64,000 nt of DNA from Rhodoligotrophos appendicifer. GTDB taxonomy: Bacteria; Pseudomonadota; Alphaproteobacteria; Rhizobiales; Im1. This document shows, piece by piece, positions 29,404 through 37,811 of this stretch (positions are counted from its first letter, which is position 1; every line of letters starts with the position of its first letter). The notes under the pieces were generated by a model. That model was not told the DNA's origin. It saw nothing but the letters and a program-made list of their open reading frames with translations, and did not search any database. The stretch covers positions 1 to 64,000 of the forward strand of contig NZ_VHKL01000004.1 in the NCBI RefSeq assembly GCF_007474605.1, written 5' to 3'. A program made the translations under genes and the position numbers.

Positions 29404-30006
29404 ATGAAAATTGTCATGATAATGTTCCTTGAGCCTTGGGGGCTGAAGGGACTGGGGATGGCAGGCCTTATCAAGCGGGCATTGATTGGCCGGAGAGTCA
29501 AATCGCCTGCCGATTCGCTGAATCGATTTGCAGCGCAGATTCGAAATACGACGGAGGAGCACTGCGCGGAGATCCTTGTCGCCACATCTCTGGCGGCGGG
29601 GTGGCTGCAGGTGACCACTGCCACGAAGCTGCAGTTTCCAGAAGTGTTTTTGTCAGGCCGCCGACTGGTGACATTTCCGGAAGAACGGAACTTTCTTTCC
29701 CTCTACATCGACGAAATCAAGGTGCTCAAAGAGGTCGTCAAGAGCAGCCAGGCCGCCGACGCAGCGCAGGTGGCCGGCGGCCTCGTGGTGTTGATCCATT
29801 CCATTCGATGCGTCCAGGACAGGGCACAGTTTTTGATTGCGGGCCGCGCGCTCTGGCAGGATCTGCTGCGCGGTCAGTCCATCGCGTCCGAAATGACGGA
29901 TGCATTGTTTGTTCCTCGGATGCTGGCGCCGAGTTGGGAACCCCTCCCCGGCTGGCAACTTGCGCAGCGGCCCCTGCGTGCGCCGGAATTGCAGCTGGAT
30001 AGCTGA
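29404..30006 (+). CDS. Hypothetical protein
   Basis: I do not recognise this 200-residue product. It has a short hydrophobic start (MKIVMIMFLEPWGLKGLGMA), a basic segment, and a mostly helical remainder with no catalytic motif I can name. The ATG at 29404 is supported by GAGGAG eight bases upstream. It follows the J-domain gene by 67 bases on the same strand and could be cotranscribed. It might be a genuine but lineage-limited gene. Confidence 0.55.
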   Translation: MKIVMIMFLEPWGLKGLGMAGLIKRALIGRRVKSPADSLNRFAAQIRNTTEEHCAEILVATSLAAGWLQVTTATKLQFPEVFLSGRRLVTFPEERNFLSLYIDEIKVLKEVVKSSQAADAAQVAGGLVVLIHSIRCVQDRAQFLIAGRALWQDLLRGQSIASEMTDALFVPRMLAPSWEPLPGWQLAQRPLRAPELQLDS

Positions 30007-30138
30007 GCTTTTCCCCCACGAACGACCTACCCTCTCGGCTAAAGCTGGCTCTCACTCAGCTCGTCTCTGCTGGACTGGCCAAGCCGTATCCAAACCGTCG
30101 TGGTGGGGCACCAGGAGACGCTCCACGAAATATGGATT

Positions 30139-30152
30139 GTGATTCACCGTTC
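30139..30152 (+). promoter_or_regulatory. Copy 1 of the shared 14-bp upstream element
   Basis: Reads GTGATTCACCGTTC in the direction of the downstream oxidoreductase gene and ends 88 bases before its ATG. It matches the BVMO copy at 12 of 14 positions and the DadA-like copy at 11 of 14, in the same orientation to each gene. Confidence 0.5.
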
Positions 30153-30240
30153 ATGTTAGGCTTGGAAGAGTGTAGTGTTGCCGCCGGAGCCCACAGGGCC
30201 GGCTGTAAGTCGATACGTCAAGAAGGAAAGGTCATCAGAG

Positions 30241-33200
30241 ATGGCGCTGCGTCAGGTCTCTTTGTCCGATCGGTACGAGCTTCGGGAAGGCCAGATCTTC
30301 CTTTCGGGGGTGCAGGCCCTCGTTCGCCTGCCGATGATGCAGATCGACGCTGACCGCGCCCAAGGCCGCAATACCGCAGGCTATGTCACAGGATATCCCG
30401 GTTCGCCGCTGGCCTCATTAGACGTGCAGCTCAGACAGGCAAAGGACGTCCTGGCGTCCCGGGGTGTGACGTTCCAACCCGGTCTCAACGAGGACCTGGC
30501 GCTTACGGCAATCTGGGGCTCGCAGCAGGGGGAAGCGCGGGGCGACAGTCGCTACGACGGAGTATGCTCCTATTGGTACGGGAAAGGTGCAGGCCTTGAC
30601 CGCTCCGGTGACGCGCTGCGCCACGGGAATCTCGCGGGATCCTCTCCCAAAGGGGGCGTGCTCCTGCTGGTCGGTGATGACCATCGCGCCGAATCCTCCA
30701 GCGTTGCGCATTATTCCGAATATACGATGCTGGACTTCATGATCCCGCTGCTCAATCCGGCTGATGTCGCGGAACTCATCGAGTATGGGCTGTACGGTAT
30801 AGCGCTGTCGCGCTTCTCAGGTAGTTGGGCAGCGCTCAAATGCACTCACGATGTCGTCGAAAGCGCGGCCTCGATTTCCGTCGATGATCGTCTTCGCTCC
30901 TATGTGACGCCCCTCGATTTCGAGCTGCCGCCGGGAGGTCTGAACCTCCGCTATCCCGACACACCGCTTGGCCAGGAGGCCCGGCTTCACAACCACAAAA
31001 TTCCCGCGATGCTGGCTTTTCAGCGCGCCAATCCGCTGGACAGAATCGTCTGGGGCAAAGGAGAGCGACGCCTCGGCATCGTCACAACAGGCAAGACCAC
31101 GCTCGATGTAGTGGAGGCGCTTGAGGAGATCGGTATCGGGGCAGAGGAAGCCGCAACGTTTGGCATCCATCTTTACAAGGTCGCCATGACGTGGCCGCTC
31201 GAACCGTGGGGAGTGAAGGCGTTCTGCCGCGACATGGAGCGGATCTTCGTCGTTGAGGAAAAGCGCAGCCTCATTGAGAGCCAGCTCAAGGAACTTCTGG
31301 TCAATGACCGGTCGGGAATCGTCGTCGGAAAGCGTGACGAGATGGGCATGTCGCTCCTGCCGAGCACCGGCACTCTGTCGAGCCGCGTCATCGCTCTAGC
31401 CATCGGAAAAGAACTCGCAAAGCTCGGGCAGACGGGTCCCTTCGTGGCGAAGCTTCAAGAGATGGAAGCCCGGGAGAACGCCAAGGTTATCCCGCTCTCG
31501 CCAATGGACCGCAAACCGTCCTTCTGCTCCGGCTGTCCCCATAACCGCTCCACCGTCGTGCCGGAAGGGAGCCGCGGCGGAGCAGGCACCGGCTGCAACT
31601 ACATGGCCATGTGGATGGATCGCGGCAGCGTCGGCTATACGCAGATGGGCGCGGATGGCGTGAACTGGATTGGCGAGGCGCCATTCAGCCATCGTACCCA
31701 TGTTTTCCAGAACATGGGAGACGGCACCTATACCCATTCAGGGCTGCTGGCCATCCGTGCTGCGGTAGCGGCCGGCGTGAACATCACCTTCAAGATCCTG
31801 TTCAACGGTGTGGTCGCCATGACTGGCGGTCAGCCGCATGACTTTGCGCTGACCGTACCGGTCATCCTGAAGCAGGTCTTGGCGGAGGGGGTGCAGCGTG
31901 CCATCGTTGTGGCCGACGACCCGGACCGGCATGCCGACGAGGAGTTGCCCGAGGGCGTGCGCGTGCACCACCGCAATGATCTCGACCATGTGCAACGCGA
32001 GTTGCGCGGCGTTCCTGGTGTCACCGTCCTTGTCTACGACCAGATGTGCGCAACCGAGAAGCGACGCCGACGGAAGCGTGGCCTCATGGAGGATCCCACG
32101 AAGCGCGTCTTCATTAATCATGCGGTTTGCGAGGGTTGCGGCGATTGCGGGGCCAAGTCGAGCTGTGTGTCGATCCTGCCCCGCGAAACAGCGCTGGGCC
32201 GCAAGCGCGAGATCGATCAGTTCTCCTGCAACAAGGATTACTCGTGCATCGAGGGTTTTTGCCCAAGCTTCGTCACTATTCATGGCGGGACACTGCGCAA
32301 GCCGGAGACCAAGACACTCGCCGGCTCGGCCTCCCTTCCAGATCCAATCCTGCCTTCATTGGCAGAGCCCTTCAACATTGTCATGGCGGGAGTCGGTGGA
32401 ACCGGGGTCATCACTCTTGCCGCCATTCTCGGTATGGCAGCCCATCTCGAGGGCAAAGGTTGCGCCACATTGGACATGATGGGTCTTGCGCAAAAGGGAG
32501 GGGCCGTTACCTCCCATGTCCGCATCAGCGCCTCGCCCGAGACCTCACCTGCCGCCCGCATCGGTGTCGAGCAAGCAGACATTCTGCTCGGATTTGATCT
32601 CCTGGCGGCGATCGGCGAAGAAGCGATCTCGACAATCCGCTTTGGCAAAACTCAGATCATCGCCAACACGGCCGAGGTCATGCCCGGCGACTTCGCCCGG
32701 CAACCAGACCTGGCCTTTCCCACGCGCTCTGTTCGGCAGAGACTCGAGGCTGCGGCGGGAACGAGCCAAGTCAGCTATCTCGACGCCACCACTCTGGCGA
32801 CTGAGGCGGCGGGCGACGCCCTTGCCGCCAATGCCTGGCTCGTCGGTTTCGCCTTCCAGAAAGGATTGATCCCCCTTTCGATGACGGCGCTTGAGCGGGC
32901 GTTCGAACTCAATGGCGCTGCTGTCGAAATGAACAAGGCCGCCCTCCAAGCGGGTCGGGGCGCCGCTCTGGGAGAGGCCAATCCCAAGGTCGCCTCCCGG
33001 TCTGCGCCGACGGAGGATCTGTCGTCGCTCGATGCCTTGATCGCCCATCGAAGCCGCTTGCTGAAGGCCTATCAGAACCGGCGCTATGCCCGTCGCTTTG
33101 AGACCTTCGTCGAACAGGTGCGGGCTGCCGACACACAAGCGTTCGGCGAGGCCGGCGCCTTTACCCGGGCTGTCGTTCAATCGCTCTCCAAGCTGATGGC

Positions 33201-33681
33201 GTACAAAGACGAATATGAGGTGGGCCGGCTGTTCTCAGACGGGAGCTTCGAGGAGGATCTGCGTCAGCGGTTCACCGGCGATTTCACCCTGCACTACCAT
33301 CTCGCACCGCCACTGTTCGCCAAGCGGGATCCCGTCACCGGCCATCTGAAAAAGAAGGAATACGGCCCCTGGGTTGCGCGCGCCTTTGGCGTTCTGGCAT
33401 CTTTCCGGTTCGTCCGCGGCAGCGTGCTCGATCCTTTTGGCCACAGCGAAGAGCGGCGCATGGAACGGCGTATGATCGAGGATTACCGGACCGAGATCGA
33501 GCAGCTCGTGCCCAAGCTGACCGCAGATACATACGAGACGGCTGTCGCCATTGCTTCACTGCCCATGGATATTCGAGGATTCGGCCATGTGAAGGAAGCC
33601 AACCAAGCCCGAGTAGAACAACGGCGACAAGCCCTGCACGCGGCGCTGGACGCGCCGCAATGCTTGATCGCCGCCGAATGA
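30241..33681 (+). CDS. Fused indolepyruvate ferredoxin oxidoreductase
   Basis: A 1,146-residue single-chain 2-oxoacid:ferredoxin oxidoreductase. It would decarboxylate an aryl or branched 2-oxoacid to the acyl-CoA, using thiamine diphosphate and passing electrons to ferredoxin or flavodoxin. The order is an N-terminal alpha-type region (TGYPGSPLASLD), a ThDP-binding region near 440-560 (FCSGCPHN, GTGCNYMAMWMDR, MGDGTYTHSG), a Cys-rich segment (CEGCGDCGAKSSC, then a second Cys group) and a C-terminal gamma-type domain starting near GVGGTGVITLAAILG. The ATG follows AAGGAAAGG. Convergent to the racemase gene, 12 bases apart. The true substrate may differ from indolepyruvate. Confidence 0.9.
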   Translation: MALRQVSLSDRYELREGQIFLSGVQALVRLPMMQIDADRAQGRNTAGYVTGYPGSPLASLDVQLRQAKDVLASRGVTFQPGLNEDLALTAIWGSQQGEARGDSRYDGVCSYWYGKGAGLDRSGDALRHGNLAGSSPKGGVLLLVGDDHRAESSSVAHYSEYTMLDFMIPLLNPADVAELIEYGLYGIALSRFSGSWAALKCTHDVVESAASISVDDRLRSYVTPLDFELPPGGLNLRYPDTPLGQEARLHNHKIPAMLAFQRANPLDRIVWGKGERRLGIVTTGKTTLDVVEALEEIGIGAEEAATFGIHLYKVAMTWPLEPWGVKAFCRDMERIFVVEEKRSLIESQLKELLVNDRSGIVVGKRDEMGMSLLPSTGTLSSRVIALAIGKELAKLGQTGPFVAKLQEMEARENAKVIPLSPMDRKPSFCSGCPHNRSTVVPEGSRGGAGTGCNYMAMWMDRGSVGYTQMGADGVNWIGEAPFSHRTHVFQNMGDGTYTHSGLLAIRAAVAAGVNITFKILFNGVVAMTGGQPHDFALTVPVILKQVLAEGVQRAIVVADDPDRHADEELPEGVRVHHRNDLDHVQRELRGVPGVTVLVYDQMCATEKRRRRKRGLMEDPTKRVFINHAVCEGCGDCGAKSSCVSILPRETALGRKREIDQFSCNKDYSCIEGFCPSFVTIHGGTLRKPETKTLAGSASLPDPILPSLAEPFNIVMAGVGGTGVITLAAILGMAAHLEGKGCATLDMMGLAQKGGAVTSHVRISASPETSPAARIGVEQADILLGFDLLAAIGEEAISTIRFGKTQIIANTAEVMPGDFARQPDLAFPTRSVRQRLEAAAGTSQVSYLDATTLATEAAGDALAANAWLVGFAFQKGLIPLSMTALERAFELNGAAVEMNKAALQAGRGAALGEANPKVASRSAPTEDLSSLDALIAHRSRLLKAYQNRRYARRFETFVEQVRAADTQAFGEAGAFTRAVVQSLSKLMAYKDEYEVGRLFSDGSFEEDLRQRFTGDFTLHYHLAPPLFAKRDPVTGHLKKKEYGPWVARAFGVLASFRFVRGSVLDPFGHSEERRMERRMIEDYRTEIEQLVPKLTADTYETAVAIASLPMDIRGFGHVKEANQARVEQRRQALHAALDAPQCLIAAE

Positions 33682-33693
33682 TGAGGGGCTGGT

Positions 33694-34425
33694 TTAATAC
33701 AGCCCTTCGTACCGACGCCGTGTAGTGCCGGCCTGCATATAGTCGATCATCGAGATGAAATCGAAAACCGGAAGACCGGTCGCATCCTGCACCGCCTTTG
33801 AGTAAGGCGGTAGCATCGAGCATTCGATGAGGATTGAACTCATGTTGGGATGGCGCTCTTGCAGTTCGAGCGCACAATTGACGGTCTCCTGCTCGATCAA
33901 ATCGCTGTCGAGCACCTCGCCGCCGCCTAAGATCGCATCGGCGAAATGCGGTTGATCCTCCATGCCGCCGATTACGACGTTGATGTCTGACTTGATCCCG
34001 GCAAGCTCCAGTACCTGGTTGCCGAGGGACCGCCGTGAGGCCGTGACGCAGCCGATCGGGCGCTTGGGATCGAACATCGCAGACATGAAGGGAATCTGGA
34101 GCAGGCTCGACATCAGCACGGGAACTTTCACGGCATCACGCACGTGGCTCTGATACTGGACGAGGAAGCCGCAATCGCTCGAGATCGCCCGGACACCATG
34201 CGCCTCCAATTCCTTCGCCGCCTCAATGATCAAGGGCGCACACTCGGGATCGCCAGCGCAGACACGATCGAAGGTCAGGCCCTTCACCACCTTGTAGAGC
34301 ACCGGATAATCATAGGTACTGGCGTTGCCCACATCTCCCGGGATGAACGGTCCTTGATAGTCCAGCATCAGAATGCCGACCGCATGCCCATAACTGTCCG
34401 CTTTACGTACACGATACTTGGCCAT
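33694..34425 (-). CDS. Asp/Glu/hydantoin racemase family protein
   Basis: A 243-residue protein of the superfamily that uses two cysteines for proton transfer. Both are visible, in ISSDCGFLVQYQ and in LIECSMLPPYS. The family includes amino-acid and hydantoin racemases and maleate isomerase, so the substrate is open. It is the third gene of a minus-strand set with a DadA-like flavoprotein and RidA. That context favours interconversion of amino-acid enantiomers ahead of the D-specific dehydrogenase. Confidence 0.82.
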   Translation of the reverse strand: MAKYRVRKADSYGHAVGILMLDYQGPFIPGDVGNASTYDYPVLYKVVKGLTFDRVCAGDPECAPLIIEAAKELEAHGVRAISSDCGFLVQYQSHVRDAVKVPVLMSSLLQIPFMSAMFDPKRPIGCVTASRRSLGNQVLELAGIKSDINVVIGGMEDQPHFADAILGGGEVLDSDLIEQETVNCALELQERHPNMSSILIECSMLPPYSKAVQDATGLPVFDFISMIDYMQAGTTRRRYEGLY

Positions 34426-34461
34426 GACCGCCCTCCCTGGGACGTGAGTGTTACAGATCCA

Positions 34462-34947
34462 CTATACTGCTATTTCGACCTCTCCCTCGATCTCAACCGG
34501 CAGATCGAGTGGCAGAACCGCCATACCCACCGCAGAGCGCGTATGCGCGCCACGCTCAGGCCCGTAGAGTTCAACGATCAAATTGCTGAAGCCGTTGATG
34601 ACCGGCGTCGTGCTGTTGAAGCCTGGCGCCACATTGACCATGCCCAGCACCCGCAGCCATTGTGTCACGCGATCAAGATCACCGATCTCACGCTTCAGGC
34701 TGGCGAGCATCGACAAACCAACCAGCATCGCCGCATGTGCGCCTTGCTCGAGGGTGAGGTCGGAGCCGACCTTCCCCAGCGGTTGCGCCGGTGACCCGTC
34801 GGGCGCCTGTGGAGCATGGCCAGCGATATAGGCATGGTTGCCGCGTACGATCACGGTCTTGAAGGGTAACACCATGCCAGGCGGAGCCTTGAACGGCTCC
34901 GGCAGATACAACCCCATCTTCGCGATCTTTGCTTCAACTTCAGCCAT
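34462..34947 (-). CDS. RidA family enamine/imine deaminase
   Basis: A 161-residue protein of the YjgF/YER057c/UK114 family. Its C-terminal block TRSAVGMAVLPLDLPVEIEG contains the conserved Arg that binds the substrate carboxylate. RidA hydrolyses reactive imines released by PLP or FAD amino-acid enzymes to 2-oxoacids and ammonia. The gene lies 30 bases downstream of the DadA-like gene, a pairing that makes biochemical sense. It is a little longer than the usual 130 residues because of an N-terminal extension. Confidence 0.87.
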   Translation of the reverse strand: MAEVEAKIAKMGLYLPEPFKAPPGMVLPFKTVIVRGNHAYIAGHAPQAPDGSPAQPLGKVGSDLTLEQGAHAAMLVGLSMLASLKREIGDLDRVTQWLRVLGMVNVAPGFNSTTPVINGFSNLIVELYGPERGAHTRSAVGMAVLPLDLPVEIEGEVEIAV

Positions 34948-34977
34948 TAAACTCTCCTCGTGGGTTATTGCTCATGG

Positions 34978-36219
34978 TCAATATGACCGGTCGATCCGAA
35001 ACGGTGCAAGGTCGATGCTGGTCGGCTTGTGGCTCACCGCCTCTGCGATCAGCTTGCCCGTAATTGCGCCAGTGGTCAGCCCCATATGGCTATGTCCAAA
35101 GGCGTAGAATGCGTTTCTGAAGTGGGGCGAAGCCCCCAGAACTGGGAGCGAGTCCGGCGTCAATGGCCGCTCACCGAACCATTGTGTCATACCCTCAGCG
35201 TTGATGCCCGGCAAAATTCGCTTGCCCCAGGACAGAACCATCTCTGACTGACGCCAGTCCGCGGGTGCATCGATGCCCGGAAAGGCCGAGGCGCCTACGA
35301 TCCGCAATCCCATATCCATCGGCGTAATCGCAATCTTGGCCGCTCCGGCAATGATCAGGTGGCGGATGTCCACACCAGAATTGGGCAGGGTCACGTGGTA
35401 ACCGCGTTGGCTTTCAAGCGGCACTTTGCTCCCGAGCTTGCGGGCCAACTTGTCCGACCAAGCACCTGCCGCGATGACCACGGCGTCGCAGGGATACCGG
35501 CCACCTTTGGTCAGGACGGCGGTCACTCCCTCGGGTCCACGATCGAAATCGACAACTTCATCGAGCACGATCTTGCCACCCTTGCGCTGCACCAATTCGG
35601 CCAGCCCGGCGACGATCTTGTAAGGGTTCCTCACATAGTGCCAGTCCGTCTCCAACACCGCAGCCTTGTAATCGCGCGAAATGCTGGGTTCAAGCTGCCG
35701 CAACTCGTCGTCGCTGATGACTTCGAAGGGCAGTCCCTTGTCACGGCGGCCTTGCCAGAAGGGCCAATCATGCCGGAGGGCCGCATCATCCTTGTAAATC
35801 CACAAGCCGCCCCCCGCCCGCACTAGATCGGTCAACCCAGCCTCTTCGAAGAGGGGCTTCCAGGCTGCGTAGGCCGGTGGCATGAAGGACGTCAGCGCTT
35901 CTGTGCATTCCTTCACCCGCTCCGGCCTGCAATTGCGCAGAAACTTCCACAGAAATGGCAGCATCTGTGGCATGTGGGACCAACGTAGCGACACAGGCCC
36001 TTCAGGATCGAGATAGTATTTAACATATTTCTTCATCAGGCCGGGCATAGCCAAGGGCAAAACAAAGGTACTGGCGATGCCACCGCCATTTCCAAAGGAG
36101 GTTGATCGCCCCGGTTCCACACGATCGATCACAGTGACTTGGTGTCCATCGCGTTGGAGATAGCTGGCACAGCCCATCCCCACCACACCGGCGCCGATCA
36201 CAACCACGTTCTGACCCAA
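34978..36219 (-). CDS. DadA-like FAD-dependent amino-acid dehydrogenase
   Basis: A 413-residue flavoprotein with the N-terminal dinucleotide fold VVVIGAGVVGMGCASYL and a C-terminal FAD-contact block FGHSHMGLTTGAITGKLIAE. It matches the DadA/DAO group, which oxidises D-amino acids or other secondary amines to imines at the membrane, feeding the electron chain. The start is TTG at 36219, supported by a strong GGGAGG site. It heads a three-gene unit with RidA and the racemase. The 14-bp shared element sits 104 bases upstream. Confidence 0.87.
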   Translation of the reverse strand: MGQNVVVIGAGVVGMGCASYLQRDGHQVTVIDRVEPGRSTSFGNGGGIASTFVLPLAMPGLMKKYVKYYLDPEGPVSLRWSHMPQMLPFLWKFLRNCRPERVKECTEALTSFMPPAYAAWKPLFEEAGLTDLVRAGGGLWIYKDDAALRHDWPFWQGRRDKGLPFEVISDDELRQLEPSISRDYKAAVLETDWHYVRNPYKIVAGLAELVQRKGGKIVLDEVVDFDRGPEGVTAVLTKGGRYPCDAVVIAAGAWSDKLARKLGSKVPLESQRGYHVTLPNSGVDIRHLIIAGAAKIAITPMDMGLRIVGASAFPGIDAPADWRQSEMVLSWGKRILPGINAEGMTQWFGERPLTPDSLPVLGASPHFRNAFYAFGHSHMGLTTGAITGKLIAEAVSHKPTSIDLAPFRIDRSY

Positions 36220-36304
36220 GAATGCCTCCCGCGATGTGGCTGACGGAAACTACGCCCGCGCCAATAGCATGTCCGCACGCGGACGAGATCACACTCCGCG
36301 TTCG

Positions 36305-36318
36305 TTGACACCGGTCAA
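36305..36318. promoter_or_regulatory. Palindrome in the DadA/ECH divergent region
   Basis: A perfect dyad TTGAC-ACCG-GTCAA lies between the divergent DadA-like and enoyl-CoA hydratase genes, close to the shared 14-bp element. It could be an operator for the TetR regulator encoded just downstream; this is inferred from position only. Confidence 0.4.
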
Positions 36319-36323
36319 ATGAT

Positions 36324-36337
36324 GAGCGATGAATCAT
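36324..36337 (-). promoter_or_regulatory. Copy 2 of the shared 14-bp upstream element
   Basis: Reads ATGATTCATCGCTC in the direction of the DadA-like gene and ends 104 bases before its TTG start. It is the most divergent of the three copies, at 11 of 14 to either other. Confidence 0.45.
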
Positions 36338-36366
36338 GAATCGTCAATGGCCGTAAGGTTAGCCCG

Positions 36367-37125
36367 ATGCCGATCGTTACCAATCTCATCGAGCCGGGCA
36401 TCGTCTGCGTCAGCCTCGACAACCCGGGACGCCGGAATGCACTGGACCACGCCATGTTCCTCCAGCTTGCCGAGTTGTGGCCCGCACTTGCCGCAGATCC
36501 GAGCGTGCGCGTCGTGCTGATGCGCGGCCATGGTGAAGATGCTTTCTGCTCCGGTGCAGACTTATCCGCTAATCTCGATCGCCTCGCAGATATTGATGAG
36601 TTGCTCGATCGTGCCCTGCTGAAGACGACGCTGTTTTCAAAGCCGCTTGTCGCCTCGATCGTCGGCGCCTGTGTGGCTGGCGGGCTGGAGCTGGCTTTAG
36701 CTGCAGATCTCAGGATCGCCGCGGAAGATGCGCGCTTCGGAATGCCGGAAGTTCGATGGGGGATCATGCCCTCCGGGGGCGGCGCGATGAAGCTTGCCCT
36801 GCAAATCGGTCAGGCCAAGGCGATGGACCTTCTGCTCACGGGGCGGATGATTTCCGGCCGAGACGCGGACGGGATGGGGCTGGTCAGCGAAATCTGTTCG
36901 CGCACAGAGGTCTGGACCACAGCCCTTGAGCGGGCCAGAATGATCTCGCGAAACAGCTGGGCGGCCGTCCAGGCCACGAAAGAGGCGGCTTTGGGGCCAA
37001 GGACTCAGGCATATCTCCCTCAGGAAGCCGGCGAACGTGCGCTGGCTGCGAAGGTCCGCGCAAGCGGCCATCCGGAAGAGGGCAAGGCCGCCTTCTTGCA
37101 AAAGCGTGCGCCTGTGTTTCTTTAG
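36367..37125 (+). CDS. Enoyl-CoA hydratase/isomerase family protein
   Basis: A 252-residue crotonase-fold enzyme. It has the oxyanion-hole regions DAFCSGADLS and VAGGLELALAADLRIA and the acid residue in FGMPEVRWGIMPSGGG. These enzymes hydrate, isomerise or cleave CoA thioesters. It is followed by the TetR gene on the same strand and is divergent from the DadA-like unit. A step processing an acyl-CoA made by the nearby ferredoxin oxidoreductase is plausible. Confidence 0.88.
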   Translation: MPIVTNLIEPGIVCVSLDNPGRRNALDHAMFLQLAELWPALAADPSVRVVLMRGHGEDAFCSGADLSANLDRLADIDELLDRALLKTTLFSKPLVASIVGACVAGGLELALAADLRIAAEDARFGMPEVRWGIMPSGGGAMKLALQIGQAKAMDLLLTGRMISGRDADGMGLVSEICSRTEVWTTALERARMISRNSWAAVQATKEAALGPRTQAYLPQEAGERALAAKVRASGHPEEGKAAFLQKRAPVFL

Positions 37126-37160
37126 GATACCCGTATCGACTCATCAGAGGCCCTTTACCA

Positions 37161-37811
37161 TTGACCGCAAACCGCGCCATGACGACCCAGCCTGCCCAGA
37201 AACTCACCCGGGCGGAGAAAGGCCAGAAGATCAAGGCCGACCTGTTTCACGCCGCAGCCAAGGTTGTGGGCGAGGTCGGCTACGCCAATGCTCTGGTGTC
37301 GTTGATCACCGCGAATGCCAAAGTTGCCCAGGGGACCTTCTATAATCATTTCGACTCCCGCCAGGACTTGTTCGACCAGCTGCTACCCGCTTTGGGGGCA
37401 GAGTTGCTCGACTTCATCCGCGCCCAGGCCCATGGCGCACCAGATGCAATTGAGCGAGAGCGGCGCAGCTTCCTCTCGTTCTTCGAGTTCATTAAGCTGA
37501 AGCCCGAATTCTATCGGATCCTCTACGAGGCCGAGGTTTTTGCGCCGAGGGCCTTTCAAATGCATATGGACCGGATCGCCGACGCCTATATCCGCACGCT
37601 CGAGCGCGGCTTCGGGAACGGCGAAGTTGTCTTCTCAGATCGCCGGCAATTAGAAGCTCTGGCTTTCAGCCTGATGGGCGCTCGGCAATATCTTTGCATG
37701 CGTTTCGCGCGGCAGGATGGCCAAACCGTCGATCTGCCGGATTGGGTGACCGAATCATATATGACCCTGGTTACCCAAGGCATCTACAGGCTGAGCGCCG
37801 CAGCCCGCTGA
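37161..37811 (+). CDS. TetR-family transcriptional regulator
   Basis: A 216-residue protein with an N-terminal TetR helix-turn-helix (about 18-65; VVGEVGYANALVSLITANAKVAQGTFYNHF). It has a ligand-binding C-terminal domain. The TTG at 37161 is preceded by AGAGG; an ATG six codons later lacks a ribosome-binding site. Its 3' end overlaps the convergent Baeyer-Villiger gene by 28 bases. It is the obvious candidate reader of the palindrome at 36305 or of the shared 14-bp element, both of which lie in flanking intergenic regions. Confidence 0.87.
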   Translation: MTANRAMTTQPAQKLTRAEKGQKIKADLFHAAAKVVGEVGYANALVSLITANAKVAQGTFYNHFDSRQDLFDQLLPALGAELLDFIRAQAHGAPDAIERERRSFLSFFEFIKLKPEFYRILYEAEVFAPRAFQMHMDRIADAYIRTLERGFGNGEVVFSDRRQLEALAFSLMGARQYLCMRFARQDGQTVDLPDWVTESYMTLVTQGIYRLSAAAR

